Of a stretch of 64,000 nucleotides of DNA, positions 47,974 through 57,289 are shown in pieces. The notes under the pieces are model-generated. The model saw nothing but the letters and a program-made list of their open reading frames with translations. It ran no database searches and had not been told where the DNA came from. This DNA comes from Microlunatus phosphovorus NM-1 (GTDB taxonomy: Bacteria > Actinomycetota > Actinomycetes > Propionibacteriales > Propionibacteriaceae): assembly GCF_000270245.1 (NCBI RefSeq), contig NC_015635.1:4960001-5024000 (forward strand), read 5' to 3'. Position numbers and translations under genes: made by a program. Every line of letters begins with the position of its first letter. Within the stretch, counting starts at the first letter, position 1.

Positions 47974-48870
47974 ATGGCCAACCGGTTGCTCCCTCCAGGT
48001 GCCACCGAAACCTGGCTGGAACACGGCGGCGGACGCATCCGGATCCTGCGTGGCGGACCGCTCGACCCGGACCCTCGTACCGACAAGCACCCCATCCTGC
48101 TGATCCACGGCGGCGGCTACGACAACGCCGCCATCTCCTGGTTCAAGATCTTCGAGCCGTTGTCCCAGGACCGCCTGGTGCTGGCTCCCGATCTGCCCGG
48201 ATTCGGCTATACCGAAGGGATCCCGGTCACCGGCGATGTCGACCAGCTGGCCGACCTGATCCTCGCTGTCGCGCGCTCGTACGGACTCACCCGGTTCGCC
48301 GTCGCCGGCATCTCGATGGGTGGCGACATCGCGATGCACGTCGCGCTGCGTCATGCCGTGGCCGTGGCCGGCCTCATCCTCATCGCCCCCGGAGGTCTGG
48401 CCGAGCGCCTCAAGAGCCGGACGGCGCAGTTCGGGGCTTGGCTGGCAGCCCAACTGCCCGACCCGATCCTGTACGGACTCAGCCGGCGTACGGCCAGGTT
48501 CGTCGACTCTTACCTCGACCGGATGGTGTACGACCCGAGCACCATCGACGACTCCGTGCGGGCGGAGTTCGCCCGCGAGGCGGAGCGCAAGGACGCCGGG
48601 GTCGGCTACGGCCGTTACAACCAGGCGAGTCTCGGGCCGTTCAAGATGCGCAACAACCTGTTGCCGAACGCCTACCGGATCACCACGCCGACGTTGTTCC
48701 TGCACGGTGCCGACGATCGGCTGGTCGACCCTGCCAACTCCATCGCCGCGGTCGAGGTGATGCCGCGCGCCGAGCTCGTGCTGGTCAGTCAATGTGGTCA
48801 CTGGCTGCCGATCGAGGCGCCGGACATCTTCTTGAGCGAAGTCCTCGATTTCGTGGTGGCGCTCCCGTAG
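47974..48870 (+). CDS. Alpha/beta hydrolase
   Basis: A 298-aa hydrolase. Oxyanion strand ILLIHGGGYDN, nucleophile elbow VAGISMGGDIA (Ser), acid in HGADDRLVDP and catalytic His in QCGHWLPIEAP. ATG 47974 has TATGGT six bases upstream; the frame is open further up but overlaps cutA. Esterase or meta-cleavage-product hydrolase type; substrate unknown. Confidence 0.87.
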   Translation: MANRLLPPGATETWLEHGGGRIRILRGGPLDPDPRTDKHPILLIHGGGYDNAAISWFKIFEPLSQDRLVLAPDLPGFGYTEGIPVTGDVDQLADLILAVARSYGLTRFAVAGISMGGDIAMHVALRHAVAVAGLILIAPGGLAERLKSRTAQFGAWLAAQLPDPILYGLSRRTARFVDSYLDRMVYDPSTIDDSVRAEFAREAERKDAGVGYGRYNQASLGPFKMRNNLLPNAYRITTPTLFLHGADDRLVDPANSIAAVEVMPRAELVLVSQCGHWLPIEAPDIFLSEVLDFVVALP

Positions 48871-48891
48871 TTCGCTCACTGGGATCCAGGT

Positions 48892-48948
48892 TTGAAAGGT
48901 GCGTAGATGCACTTTCAGCTCGCTGAAGCTACATCTGCGCACCTTTCG
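48892..48948. repeat. Long hairpin, family C (copy 2)
   Basis: Outer arms GAAAGGTGCGTAGATG and CATCTGCGCACCTTTC (one G-T pair), inner arms TTCAGC/GCTGAA. The outer arm matches 10476-10536 but the inner stem is different. Placed between convergent genes, it could serve as a two-way terminator. Confidence 0.75.
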
Positions 48949-48951
48949 CAC

Positions 48952-49620
48952 TCACAGCGCCCGCAAGCCCTCCCCCATCAAGATCGCGCCGATCACCAGC
49001 AGCACGCCGGCGATGATGATCTTGTTGTTGGCGACCAACCAGTCCCGGACCCGCTCCAGCGCCGGGCCGACGCGATCGGCCGCGACCAGGTAGCAGACAG
49101 CGACGGCGATCACCCCGACGCAGGCGAGCACCGCATAGCACAGTGCCACGACGACCGCGGCACCCGGGCCGGGACGACCAGCCGCAATGGTGAGCCCGGC
49201 ACCGACCCCGAAGGCGACCTCCTTCACATTCACAGCTGAGAGGATGATCGCGAGCCGGGCGGCGCCCGGTGGGGTCGTCCCCTGGATCGATGCCATCCAC
49301 CCGGGCAACTCAGGTTCCCGGTCCCGACCGCCGGCCCAGTGCACGGTCTTGTGCACGGCCCAGCCGATCAGCACCGCACCGAGCACGATCCGCAGCACCG
49401 CCCCGACGAACGGCGTATCGCCCTGCTCCGGCAGCAACTCAGCGGCGAACGCCGCGAGCAGCGCCACCGCAGCGACAGTGACGTATCGACCCACCATGAA
49501 GAACGCCGACGCCGCCCGCGGCGACGATGAGCCCAGCACCAACAGCACGGCGATCAACGGCAACGGGCTCAGCGCGACTCCCACTGCGAACGGAATCAGG
49601 TCACCCACCACGTCGAGCAC
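48952..49620 (-). CDS. GAP-family membrane protein
   Basis: A 222-aa integral membrane protein with about six hydrophobic segments. LIPFAVGVALSPLPLIAVLL, FMVGRYVTVAAVALL and ILSAVNVKEVAFGVGAGLTI match the GAP/Sap family (related to the mycobacterial sulfolipid-addressing protein; LysE-like fold). GTG 49620 is preferred to an upstream ATG at 49662. Role unknown; export of lipids or small molecules is possible. Confidence 0.78.
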   Translation of the reverse strand: MLDVVGDLIPFAVGVALSPLPLIAVLLVLGSSSPRAASAFFMVGRYVTVAAVALLAAFAAELLPEQGDTPFVGAVLRIVLGAVLIGWAVHKTVHWAGGRDREPELPGWMASIQGTTPPGAARLAIILSAVNVKEVAFGVGAGLTIAAGRPGPGAAVVVALCYAVLACVGVIAVAVCYLVAADRVGPALERVRDWLVANNKIIIAGVLLVIGAILMGEGLRAL

Positions 49621-49776
49621 GGAGCAGATGATCCTCGCCCACGCCCTGCTCCGACAAGCCACCCAGTTGGCTCGTCATACGCCCGACCAGATACCGCGCG
49701 AGGTCAGGGCTCCTCCGGCGCCGGCCAGGGGAATCACCGGGTTGTCCAGCACCCTCACGCCACGACAATTGAACTC

Positions 49777-50154
49777 ATGCGGACCCTGCTCAACATCATC
49801 TGGTTCATCTTCTCCGGCCTGTGGCTCTGGCTCGCGTACGCGCTCGCCGGCCTGATCTGCTGCCTGCTGATCGTGACCATCCCATGGGGCATCGCATCCT
49901 TCCGGCTGGCCAACTACGCCGCCTGGCCGTTCGGTCGCGAGGTCGTCGACAAGCCGACCTCCGGCGTGTTCTCCCTGCTCGGCAACATCATCTGGGTCCT
50001 CGTCGCCGGCTGGTGGATCGCCCTCACTCACATCGCCACCGGCATCGCACTGTGCGTCACGATCATCGGCATCCCGATGGCGGTCGCCAACTTCAAGCTG
50101 ATCCCGGTCGCTCTGCTGCCGCTGGGCAAGCAGATCGTCACCACGCGCTACTGA
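49777..50154 (+). CDS. YccF-domain membrane protein
   Basis: A 125-aa membrane protein with two copies of the YccF unit: LLNIIWFIFSGLWLWLAYAL with IVTIPWGIASFRLANYAAWP, and LLGNIIWVLVAGWWIALTHI with TIIGIPMAVANFKLIPVALL. Function of the family is unknown. ACAATT six bases before the ATG suggests a leaderless transcript. Confidence 0.88.
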   Translation: MRTLLNIIWFIFSGLWLWLAYALAGLICCLLIVTIPWGIASFRLANYAAWPFGREVVDKPTSGVFSLLGNIIWVLVAGWWIALTHIATGIALCVTIIGIPMAVANFKLIPVALLPLGKQIVTTRY

Positions 50155-50232
50155 AACTCGGCGCTACTGAGACTCGCGACCGAGCTGGTCGGCTCTGGGA
50201 CGCGCCGAGGGCTGGAAAGCTCCCGCGAGGGT

Positions 50233-51042
50233 GTGATCATCGATGTCATGCAGCGCACCGCCTCGACCTCGATCGACCTCGACCTGTCCGGACCCACCCA
50301 GCTGATCTTCGCCGTCGCCGCGGCGCAAGGGCTTCCGATCGGCTCCGAGTCATTGGTGATCACCGTCGACGACAACGAGGTGCAGCCGACCGAGATCATC
50401 GATGCCCACGGCACTCGGCTCCACTCCGTACACACCCAAGGCTCGAACGCGACCCTGCGCTACACGGTGGTTGTCGACGGGATCGCCGCCGAACCGCCGG
50501 TCGCCGACATCGACGAGATCGTCTATCTGCGCCCGAGCCGATACTGCGAGTCCGACACCCTCGGCCCGACCGCCGCCAGCGAGTTCTTGGGCCTGGAGGG
50601 GATCCCCCTGCTGCAGGCGGTCACCTCCTGGGTGCACGAGAAGCTCACCTATGTCGCCGGTTCCAGCCGACCGACCGACGGAGCGGTACGCACGCTTCTT
50701 GCCCGCCAGGGCGTCTGCCGCGACTTCGCCCATCTCTCCGTCGCCTTGCTGCGCTCCCTGAACGTCCCGGCGCGCGTGGCGGCGGTGTACGCGCCAGGGC
50801 TGAGCCCGATGGAGTTCCATGCTGTTGCCGAGGCTCTCGTCGACGACCGCTGGTGGGTGGTCGATGCCACCGAGCTGGCACCTCGGCAGAGTCTGCTGCG
50901 GGTGGCCACCGGCCGGGACGCCGCCGACACCGCATTCCTGACCTGCTTTGGCGCCGGCGCGACCATGACACGGCTCGAGGTCAGCGCCGTCGTCGACGTT
51001 TTCCACACCGACGACACCGATGCCCTGACCCAGCTCCGCTGA
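50233..51042 (+). CDS. Transglutaminase-like protein
   Basis: A 269-aa protein with a transglutaminase/protease core: Cys in RQGVCRDFAHL, His in EFHAVAEAL and Asp in WWVVDATEL. The N-terminal beta region (residues 1-100, e.g. YLRPSRYCESD) is that of bacterial transglutaminase-like proteins. GTG 50233 or ATG 50248. Such proteins are often cysteine proteases or amidases; partner unknown. Confidence 0.85.
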   Translation: MIIDVMQRTASTSIDLDLSGPTQLIFAVAAAQGLPIGSESLVITVDDNEVQPTEIIDAHGTRLHSVHTQGSNATLRYTVVVDGIAAEPPVADIDEIVYLRPSRYCESDTLGPTAASEFLGLEGIPLLQAVTSWVHEKLTYVAGSSRPTDGAVRTLLARQGVCRDFAHLSVALLRSLNVPARVAAVYAPGLSPMEFHAVAEALVDDRWWVVDATELAPRQSLLRVATGRDAADTAFLTCFGAGATMTRLEVSAVVDVFHTDDTDALTQLR

Positions 51043-51243
51043 GCGCTCAACAGCCCGGTTCGGGCGACGCCATAGCAAATCCGGGTCTATTCAACAATCC
51101 TGACACGTGTTAGATTCAACAGGATCACAGAATCTCTCGTGGACGGGCCCTTGTGGCCGCAACAAGACCCATGGGATCCTCGGTGACGTTGTTTCCACTA
51201 CGGATCGTCGGGCACGTACCTGCCCGTGGAAAGGAAGTGTGGC

Positions 51244-52341
51244 GTGGCCACAGTTAGTTTCAAGGATGCGACCCGCATCTACCCGGGTGCAGATCACCCC
51301 TCCGTCGACAGGTTCAACCTGGAGATCGGCGACGGCGAGTTCATGGTCCTGGTCGGACCGTCCGGTTGCGGCAAGTCCACCTCGCTCCGCATGCTCGCGG
51401 GCCTGGAGGAGGTCAACGCCGGCAGCATCTACATCGGTGACCGCGACGTGACCGATCTGCCGCCGAAGGACCGGGACATCGCGATGGTGTTCCAGAACTA
51501 CGCGCTCTACCCGCACATGACCGTCGGCGACAACATGGGCTTCGCCCTGAAGATGGCCGGCGTACCCAAGACCGAGCGTCAGCAGCGTGTTCAGGAAGCC
51601 GCCCACCTGCTGGGCCTGGAGGACTTCCTCAACCGCAAGCCGAAGGCCCTCTCCGGTGGTCAGCGTCAGCGCGTCGCCATGGGTCGCGCGATCGTCCGCT
51701 CGCCGCAGGTCTTCTTGATGGACGAGCCGCTGTCCAACCTGGATGCCAAGCTCCGGGTGTCGACCCGTACCCAGATCGCCGCCCTGCAGACCCGACTCGG
51801 CGTCACCACGGTCTATGTCACCCACGACCAGGTCGAGGCCATGACGATGGGCGACCGCGTTGCGGTGATGAAGGCCGGCATTCTGCAGCAGGTCGACAGC
51901 CCGCTCAACCTGTACGACAAGCCGGTCAACCTCTTCGTCGCCGGCTTCATCGGCTCTCCTGCGATGAACCTGATGGAGGGCAAGGTCACCGAGGGCGGCG
52001 TCGCCATCGGCGACTATGTCGTGCCGGTGCCCCGCGAGACCCTGGCCAAGGCGCCTGGGGAGCAGTCTCTCACCCTCGGCATCCGACCGGAGGCCTTCGA
52101 GCTGTCCGACACCAAGGACGGCATCGCCATCGATGTCGCCGTGGTCGAGGAGCTCGGCGCCGACGCCTATGTCTACGGCACCCTGTCGGGTCTCTCCACC
52201 GAGGCGCAGCTGACCGCCCAGCAGATCGTCGGCCGCATCTCGTCGCGGACACCTCCGCAGCGTGGCTCCTCGATCCGTCTGGCCGCCGACGCGCGCAGCG
52301 TGCACGTCTTCTCCCAGAAGTCGGGCGAGCGCCTCTCCTGA
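51244..52341 (+). CDS. msiK: Multiple-sugar ABC importer ATPase (MsiK/UgpC type)
   Basis: ABC ATPase (365 aa) that powers sugar importers. Walker A VGPSGCGKST, Q loop FQNYALYPHM, signature LSGGQRQR, Walker B VFLMDEPLSNLD, switch His in VTHDQ, then a C-terminal regulatory domain (from ~240) as in MalK/UgpC. No permease or binding-protein genes are beside it, so it is probably a shared ATPase as MsiK is in Streptomyces. GTG 51244 follows GGAAAGGAAG. A terminator follows at 52384. Confidence 0.9.
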   Translation: MATVSFKDATRIYPGADHPSVDRFNLEIGDGEFMVLVGPSGCGKSTSLRMLAGLEEVNAGSIYIGDRDVTDLPPKDRDIAMVFQNYALYPHMTVGDNMGFALKMAGVPKTERQQRVQEAAHLLGLEDFLNRKPKALSGGQRQRVAMGRAIVRSPQVFLMDEPLSNLDAKLRVSTRTQIAALQTRLGVTTVYVTHDQVEAMTMGDRVAVMKAGILQQVDSPLNLYDKPVNLFVAGFIGSPAMNLMEGKVTEGGVAIGDYVVPVPRETLAKAPGEQSLTLGIRPEAFELSDTKDGIAIDVAVVEELGADAYVYGTLSGLSTEAQLTAQQIVGRISSRTPPQRGSSIRLAADARSVHVFSQKSGERLS

Positions 52342-52383
52342 GCGCCCCGCCCAGCTGATCGACCTGCACAACTGATCGATCTG

Positions 52384-52415
52384 ACGAGCCCTCCGCTTAC
52401 AGCGGGGGGCTCGTT
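52384..52415 (+). terminator. Terminator after msiK
   Basis: ACGAGCCC pairs with GGGCTCGT around TCCGCTTACAGCGGG, followed by TT. Confidence 0.72.
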
Positions 52416-52456
52416 GGCGTCACGGGATTGTCACGTTCTGATGGGAGGATGGGTCG

Positions 52457-53848
52457 GTGCCGAGGTTCTTGTCAGCGCAGCCGGACTCCCGCCTGATCAC
52501 CCTGCCGTGGGACACCCCGCTGGCCGAGTGGCCGGCCGACCGACTGGTGGCACTCCCCCGCGGCATCTCCCGCCATGTCGTGCGGTTCGTCCGGGTCGGC
52601 AAGGAGGTGTATGCGCTGAAGGAGGTGTTGGAGCACCTCGCCCTGCATGAATACCGACTGCTCCGTGATCTGGTCCGGATCGACATCCCCTCCGTGCACG
52701 CCGACGGCGTGGTGCTCAACCGATTCGATCCCGACGGCGAGCCGCTGGACCCGGTGTTGATCACCAAGCATCTGCAGTTCTCGCTGCCGTACCGGTCGTT
52801 GTTCTCCCGTGGAGTCCGCCAGGACACCGTCAACCGACTGCTCGACGCCATGGTGGTGCTGCTCGCGCGGCTGCACCTGTCCGGTTTCTTGTGGGGCGAC
52901 GTGTCGCTGTCCAATACCTTGTTCCGGCGCGACGCGGGCGCCTTCGCGGCGTACCTGGTCGACGCCGAGACCGGCGAGCTGCACGACGAGCTCAGCGACG
53001 GCCAGCGCGAGCACGACCTGTCCATCGCCCGCACCAATCTGTACGGGGAGTTCTGCGACCTGGAGGCCGGCGGGATGCTGGACTCCTCGCTGGATCCGCT
53101 CCAGCTGGTCGAGGCGATCGAGAACCGCTACCGCGAGCTGTGGAGCGAACTGACCGGTGTGGAGGAGTTCGACGGCAGCGAGATGCATCGGATCGAGTCC
53201 CGGGTACGCCGGCTCAACGCACTCGGCTTCGACGTCGCCGAGCTCGACATCACCACCGATTTCGCCGGCTCCACCATCCGGATCCAGCCGAAGGTCGTCG
53301 ACGCCGGGCACCACTCCCGGCGACTGCTGCGGCTCACCGGGCTCGACACCGAGGAGAACCAGGCTCGCCGGCTGCTGAACGACCTCGACTACTACCGGGC
53401 CCGGACCGATCAGCAGAACGCCGACGAGGCCATCGTGGCCCATGAGTGGCTATCGGAGCAGTTCGAGCCCGTGGTCAGCCTGGTCCCGCCGGGGATGCGC
53501 GACAAGCTCGAGCCCGCCGAGTTCTACCACGAAGTGCTCGAGCATCGGTGGTATCTGAGCGAACAGGCCGGCTACGAGGTCGACATCGCCACCGCCGCCG
53601 AGGCCTATATCCAGACCGTCCTGCACAGCCTCCCGGACGAGGCGCTCTCGGTCAGCTCCGAGGAGACCCTTTCGGGGCTGGCGAATCCGTTCGACCCGTC
53701 GATGGGCTTCGCCGACGACAATGACGAGAAGCCGTACGACCCGTGGGAGGACGGTGACGAGGCGCTCGCGGACGACGAGCCCGCGGTCGAATACCTCGAT
53801 ATCAATGCGCTACGGGCGCGGCAGGGCAAACCCACACTGCGCGCCTAA
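52457..53848 (+). CDS. DUF4032 protein, kinase-like
   Basis: A 463-aa protein. The N-terminal part looks like a lipopolysaccharide-kinase-type (InaA/RIO-like) fold: VRVGKEVYALKEVLEHLALH (VALK-like lysine and Glu), a catalytic-loop-like FLWGDVSLSNTLFRR and a DXE-type AAYLVDAETGEL. The C-terminal half is DUF4032, then an acidic tail. It lies directly after msiK, an arrangement common in actinobacteria, so a role in sugar uptake control is plausible but not shown. GTG 52457 is the start. Confidence 0.82.
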   Translation: MPRFLSAQPDSRLITLPWDTPLAEWPADRLVALPRGISRHVVRFVRVGKEVYALKEVLEHLALHEYRLLRDLVRIDIPSVHADGVVLNRFDPDGEPLDPVLITKHLQFSLPYRSLFSRGVRQDTVNRLLDAMVVLLARLHLSGFLWGDVSLSNTLFRRDAGAFAAYLVDAETGELHDELSDGQREHDLSIARTNLYGEFCDLEAGGMLDSSLDPLQLVEAIENRYRELWSELTGVEEFDGSEMHRIESRVRRLNALGFDVAELDITTDFAGSTIRIQPKVVDAGHHSRRLLRLTGLDTEENQARRLLNDLDYYRARTDQQNADEAIVAHEWLSEQFEPVVSLVPPGMRDKLEPAEFYHEVLEHRWYLSEQAGYEVDIATAAEAYIQTVLHSLPDEALSVSSEETLSGLANPFDPSMGFADDNDEKPYDPWEDGDEALADDEPAVEYLDINALRARQGKPTLRA

Positions 53849-54510
53849 GCGTCCACCGGCCAGAGCCGCGGATCCAGGATCGCCGCGCACAGTTGGTCGC
53901 CGATCCACTGCGCGTACGCCGCGCCGCTCCATTCCCGCGAGCGGGTGAGCAAGGCCCAAACCTGGATGCTGTTCAGCGTCCACACCCGGTCGCGGGCGAC
54001 GTCGGGGTCCAGTCCCGGCGCCAGCGCACCCAGCTCCGCGACCCGCTGCACCACCATCCCGGTGCCGGCCAGCCGTTCGGCGTCGGTGACCCGCTCGTGG
54101 GCTACCAGGTCCTCCTCGCCGGCGGCGGCTCCGGCAGCGATCTGCAGAGCAAGACCACCCATCCGCTCGAGCAGCTCTCGGCCCAGCTCGGCGTAGGCGT
54201 GCAGGAAGGCCACCGGGTCTTCCAACGCGCGCATGGCCTTCACCTGCGGTCGCTCCGCCAGTGACAACGGCTCGTCGTCGCCGGCCAGCGCTTGGTCGTA
54301 GGCGGCCTTGAGCAGCGCCGGCTTCGACCCGACCGCGTTGTAGATGGTCTGCGCGGTGACACCCGCCCGCTCGGCCACCGCCGCGACACTGGTCCGCGCG
54401 TACCCCTGTTCGGTGAACAGGTCCGCCGCGGCACGCAGGATCGCCGCTCGGGTCTCCCGTGCTTGACGGGCCCGGGCCGGGCTCTCGTATGACCTCTTCC
54501 CAGAATTCAC
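53845..54510 (-). CDS. TetR-family regulator
   Basis: A 221-aa repressor. N-terminal helix-turn-helix: ARETRAAILRAAADLFTEQG then SVAAVAERAGVTAQTIYNAV. The C-terminal ligand domain is not assigned. Its stop overlaps the convergent DUF4032 stop. It is divergent from the membrane protein at 54573, with two short palindromes between, so it probably controls that gene. Confidence 0.88.
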   Translation of the reverse strand: MNSGKRSYESPARARQARETRAAILRAAADLFTEQGYARTSVAAVAERAGVTAQTIYNAVGSKPALLKAAYDQALAGDDEPLSLAERPQVKAMRALEDPVAFLHAYAELGRELLERMGGLALQIAAGAAAGEEDLVAHERVTDAERLAGTGMVVQRVAELGALAPGLDPDVARDRVWTLNSIQVWALLTRSREWSGAAYAQWIGDQLCAAILDPRLWPVDA

Positions 54511-54544
54511 TTGACTCTCTCTAAATTAGATTGAGAATAGTTCT
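54511..54544. promoter_or_regulatory. Divergent promoter/operator for TetR and membrane protein
   Basis: TTGACT (54511-54516) is a -35 candidate; TCTAAATTAGA (54520-54530) and AGAATAGTTCT (54534-54544) are palindromes placed where a repressor would block it. The -10 (GAGAAT, 54533-54538) is weak. Confidence 0.5.
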
Positions 54545-54572
54545 AGTCAACTCTCCCACGAAAGGTCTCCAG

Positions 54573-55073
54573 ATGACTGCCTCCACCCTCACCACCGCGA
54601 AGACGAGCGCCACCCGCACCCTGAGCACCTGGCGACTCGCCGCCCTCGCCGGACTCACCGTGCTGACCGCGTACGGCACCGGCATCGCCTGGCAGGCACA
54701 GTTCGTCTCCTACCCGCTGTTCAAGGCGATCAGCGCGGCAGAGTTCCCCGCCTATCATCTGGCCTACAACGCCGCCATCCCCGGTGTGGTCATCGTGCCC
54801 GGCTTCTTGTCCTTCCTGGCCTGCGCGGCATTCCCGCTCCTCAAACCAGCCGGGGTGCCCAAGCTGGCGACGGCGATCGTGGCCCTGACCGGACTCGGGT
54901 CGCTGCTGGCCACCGTGCTGTGGGCGATCCCGATGCACGATCGACTGGACCGGATCGGGCAGGACGCCGCCACCGTGGACAGCCTGCTGCAGGCCAATGC
55001 CGTACGCACCGCCTTCATGACCGCCAGCACCGCGGCGCTGACCTGGATCACCGTCCGGCTGCTGCGCCGCTGA
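54573..55073 (+). CDS. Small four-helix membrane protein (DUF1772-like)
   Basis: A 166-aa protein with about four hydrophobic segments: LAALAGLTVLTAYGTGIAW, VVIVPGFLSFLACAAFPLL, ATAIVALTGLGSLLATVLW and TASTAALTWITVRLL. Layout and the FVSYPLFKAI segment suggest the anthrone-oxygenase/DUF1772 group, weakly. ATG 54573 has GAAAGG upstream. Probably under the divergent TetR. Confidence 0.72.
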   Translation: MTASTLTTAKTSATRTLSTWRLAALAGLTVLTAYGTGIAWQAQFVSYPLFKAISAAEFPAYHLAYNAAIPGVVIVPGFLSFLACAAFPLLKPAGVPKLATAIVALTGLGSLLATVLWAIPMHDRLDRIGQDAATVDSLLQANAVRTAFMTASTAALTWITVRLLRR

Positions 55074-55117
55074 CCGGGATGGCCAGAATGTCCCGGGCGG
55101 AGAGACCCTGACGAGGC

Positions 55118-55873
55118 TCAGCGAGGCGGCATCCGCAGCGCCCCGTCCAGCCGGATCACCTCACCGTTGAGCAGCGGGTTGGCGATCAGCTGTCCGACCA
55201 GCAGCGCATACTCACTCGGGCGGCCGAGACGGGCCGGATGAGGCACCAGCGTTTCAAGGGTCGTCCGCGCCTTCTCCGGCAATCCGGCCATCATCGGGGT
55301 CTCCATCACACCGGGCGCGATGGTCATCACCCGGATCTGCTTGTCGGCGAGATCTCGCGCGGCGGAGATGGTCAGCGCAGCGATGCCGCCCTTGCTGGCC
55401 GCGTACGCCGCCTGACCGATCTGTCCGTCGTACGCTGCCACGCTGGCCGTCATCACGATCAGGCCCCGGTCGCCGTCCACCGGCTCGTTGTCGAGCATCG
55501 CGGCCGCGGCCAGCCGAAGCACATTGAAGGTGCCGACCAGGTTGATGTCGATCACCCGCTGGAAGTCCGCGAGCCCGAGCAACCCGTGTTTGCCGATGAT
55601 CCGGCCCGGTGTGGCCACGCCGGCGCAGTTGACCACCACCCGGAGCGTGCCGGCCTCACAAGCTCGGTCGACAGCGGCCTGCACCTGGTCCTCGTCGCGT
55701 ACGTCGGCGGCGACCCCGATGATCCGCTCGTCCGCGGGCGTTGCGGCGACCGCGTCGGGCAGGTCGATGACCACCGCCTTGGCTCCGGTAGCCAAGACCA
55801 ACTGCACCGTGGCAGCGCCCAAACCCGAGGCACCGCCGGTGACCAGAACAACGTCGTTCTCACTCAGCTGCAT
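55118..55873 (-). CDS. SDR-family dehydrogenase (3-hydroxyacyl-CoA type)
   Basis: Short-chain NAD dehydrogenase (251 aa). VTGGASGLGAA cofactor loop, VIDLPDA (Asp, NAD preference), NCAGVATPGR, catalytic Tyr/Lys in AAYAASKGG and PGVMETPMMAGLPEKAR. The pattern is that of type II 3-hydroxyacyl-CoA dehydrogenase (HSD17B10-like). ATG 55873 is chosen; the upstream frame is repeat-derived. Together with the acyl-CoA dehydrogenase nearby this fits fatty-acid oxidation. Confidence 0.87.
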   Translation of the reverse strand: MQLSENDVVLVTGGASGLGAATVQLVLATGAKAVVIDLPDAVAATPADERIIGVAADVRDEDQVQAAVDRACEAGTLRVVVNCAGVATPGRIIGKHGLLGLADFQRVIDINLVGTFNVLRLAAAAMLDNEPVDGDRGLIVMTASVAAYDGQIGQAAYAASKGGIAALTISAARDLADKQIRVMTIAPGVMETPMMAGLPEKARTTLETLVPHPARLGRPSEYALLVGQLIANPLLNGEVIRLDGALRMPPR

Positions 55874-55892
55874 GGACCCCAGTCTCCCGCAC

Positions 55893-55921
55893 GGGCATTC
55901 CCGTCGTGAACAGCGAGTGAC
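55893..55921. repeat. Remnant of family B repeat
   Basis: CCCGTCGTGAACAGCGAGTG then ACGA matches only the 3' tail of the family B unit at 36486-36640. Confidence 0.45.
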
Positions 55922-55934
55922 GACCAACCCCACA

Positions 55935-57209
55935 TCAGCAGATCGGCCCGGTGGCGACCGGCAGGCTCGACTTGGGGCCCTCGATCGCCGGCTGGAGACG
56001 GGTGATCCGCGAGGCGCAGTTCGCAGCTCCTCCGCTGCTCAGCTGGCTGCCGTCGACCCAGATGTCGAGGGTGTACGCGCCACCGTTCCGGCCGTCACTG
56101 CAGGCGCCACACAGGTCCTCGACGATGAAGTACTTCTTGAGCTCCGGCAGATAGAACCGGGTGCCGAAGTCGAATCGGCCGGCACGGACGGCGACAGTGA
56201 TCGGGTCCTTCCAGGTCCCGGTTCCGCCGGCGCGGTCATGGAGCACCGGCCGGGCGATCTGGGCTGATCCGGGCGGATCGTTGTCCCAGTAGGTGTAGCC
56301 GGTCACGAAGATGCGCGACCGCTTGCCGCCGCCATTGCCGACCTTCGCCGGCTTGCCGCCATCGAGCACCGATCTGACCGGCTTGGTCCCGCGCACCACG
56401 ATCTGGTCCCGCGGCTTGGTGGTCAGCTTGGAGAGGAACTTCTCTCGGCTGTCGAGTTCGCCGTTGCGCCGATCCTCCAAGAACACCGCGGTCCGCACAC
56501 CGGGCACCCCCTTGCGAATGACCTTGGTCTGGCCCTGGTCGAGCTTCTTGGAGTTCTGGTACGTGCTCTCGAAGCCGACCTTCGACCGTTCCGTCACGAC
56601 CTTCGTGTCGACTCGGGTGTAGCGGATGGTGGCCCCGTCGGTCAGCGGGGTGGCCAGGTCCGGGCTGACCTCATCGTCGGCGTCGACCACGACCTTCGCC
56701 GCCAGGAGTGCGGCGCCGACGGTCGGCGCGGTGGTGGTCAGCTTCCGCTTCTTGCCGGCGTCGTTGAGCGTCACCGTCTTCGGCGTCGACACGGTGATCG
56801 AGAGCCCGTCGCGCCCGATGGCGGAGCTCCGGCTGGTGGAGAGATAGTCGGCACCGTCGATCTCGATCCGGTGTGCTTCAAGTGCTTGGTCCACCGTGGT
56901 GGCGGTCGTCCAGAAGGTCCGAGGAGTGCCATCGACAGTGACGGTGACCTGCCGACCGTGCTGGACGGCGATCGAGGTCCCTGCGTCCACCTCGGCATCC
57001 GGACTCGGCACGACCACGTCGTGCTGGCCGATCTCGATGTCCTCGGCCGCCAACACCTGGCCGACCGTGCCGGCCACGGTGCTGACGTCCCGGCTGGCGC
57101 CGTCCACGGTGAGCTGGATGTCCTTGCGCACGACGGCATACCCGAAGGTCGCCCCCGCGAACGTCAGCACGGCTGCGCCCGCCGCAATGGCAGGAAAGAT
57201 CTTGCGCAC
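55935..57209 (-). CDS. DUF348-G5-3D cell-wall protein
   Basis: A 424-aa secreted or anchored protein: N-terminal hydrophobic segment (IFPAIAAGAAVLTFAGAT), three DUF348 repeats (first IQLTVDGASRDVSTVAGTVG, second VTVTVDGTPRTFWTT), a G5 domain (VVTERSKVGFEST to VRTAVFLEDRR) and a C-terminal 3D barrel (FDFGTRFYLPELKKYFIVED with LDIWVDG Asp residues). This is the RpfB layout with the lysozyme-like domain replaced by 3D, known in lytic transglycosylases. GTG 57209 is preferred; a TTG at 57260 is also in frame. Likely peptidoglycan hydrolase. Confidence 0.82.
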   Translation of the reverse strand: MRKIFPAIAAGAAVLTFAGATFGYAVVRKDIQLTVDGASRDVSTVAGTVGQVLAAEDIEIGQHDVVVPSPDAEVDAGTSIAVQHGRQVTVTVDGTPRTFWTTATTVDQALEAHRIEIDGADYLSTSRSSAIGRDGLSITVSTPKTVTLNDAGKKRKLTTTAPTVGAALLAAKVVVDADDEVSPDLATPLTDGATIRYTRVDTKVVTERSKVGFESTYQNSKKLDQGQTKVIRKGVPGVRTAVFLEDRRNGELDSREKFLSKLTTKPRDQIVVRGTKPVRSVLDGGKPAKVGNGGGKRSRIFVTGYTYWDNDPPGSAQIARPVLHDRAGGTGTWKDPITVAVRAGRFDFGTRFYLPELKKYFIVEDLCGACSDGRNGGAYTLDIWVDGSQLSSGGAANCASRITRLQPAIEGPKSSLPVATGPIC

Positions 57210-57272
57210 GATGAGTCTGGGCTCCTGGATCCGCCCCACTCGGCAGACCTGCTGTGACAAATTGGCGATGAA

Positions 57273-57289
57273 CGATCACCATTGATCAC
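57273..57289. promoter_or_regulatory. Direct repeat upstream of DUF348-G5-3D gene
   Basis: GATCAC occurs at 57274 and 57284, one helical turn apart, just upstream of the gene. A regulator site is possible. No cyclic-di-AMP riboswitch signature was found upstream, though such genes often have one. Confidence 0.3.
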
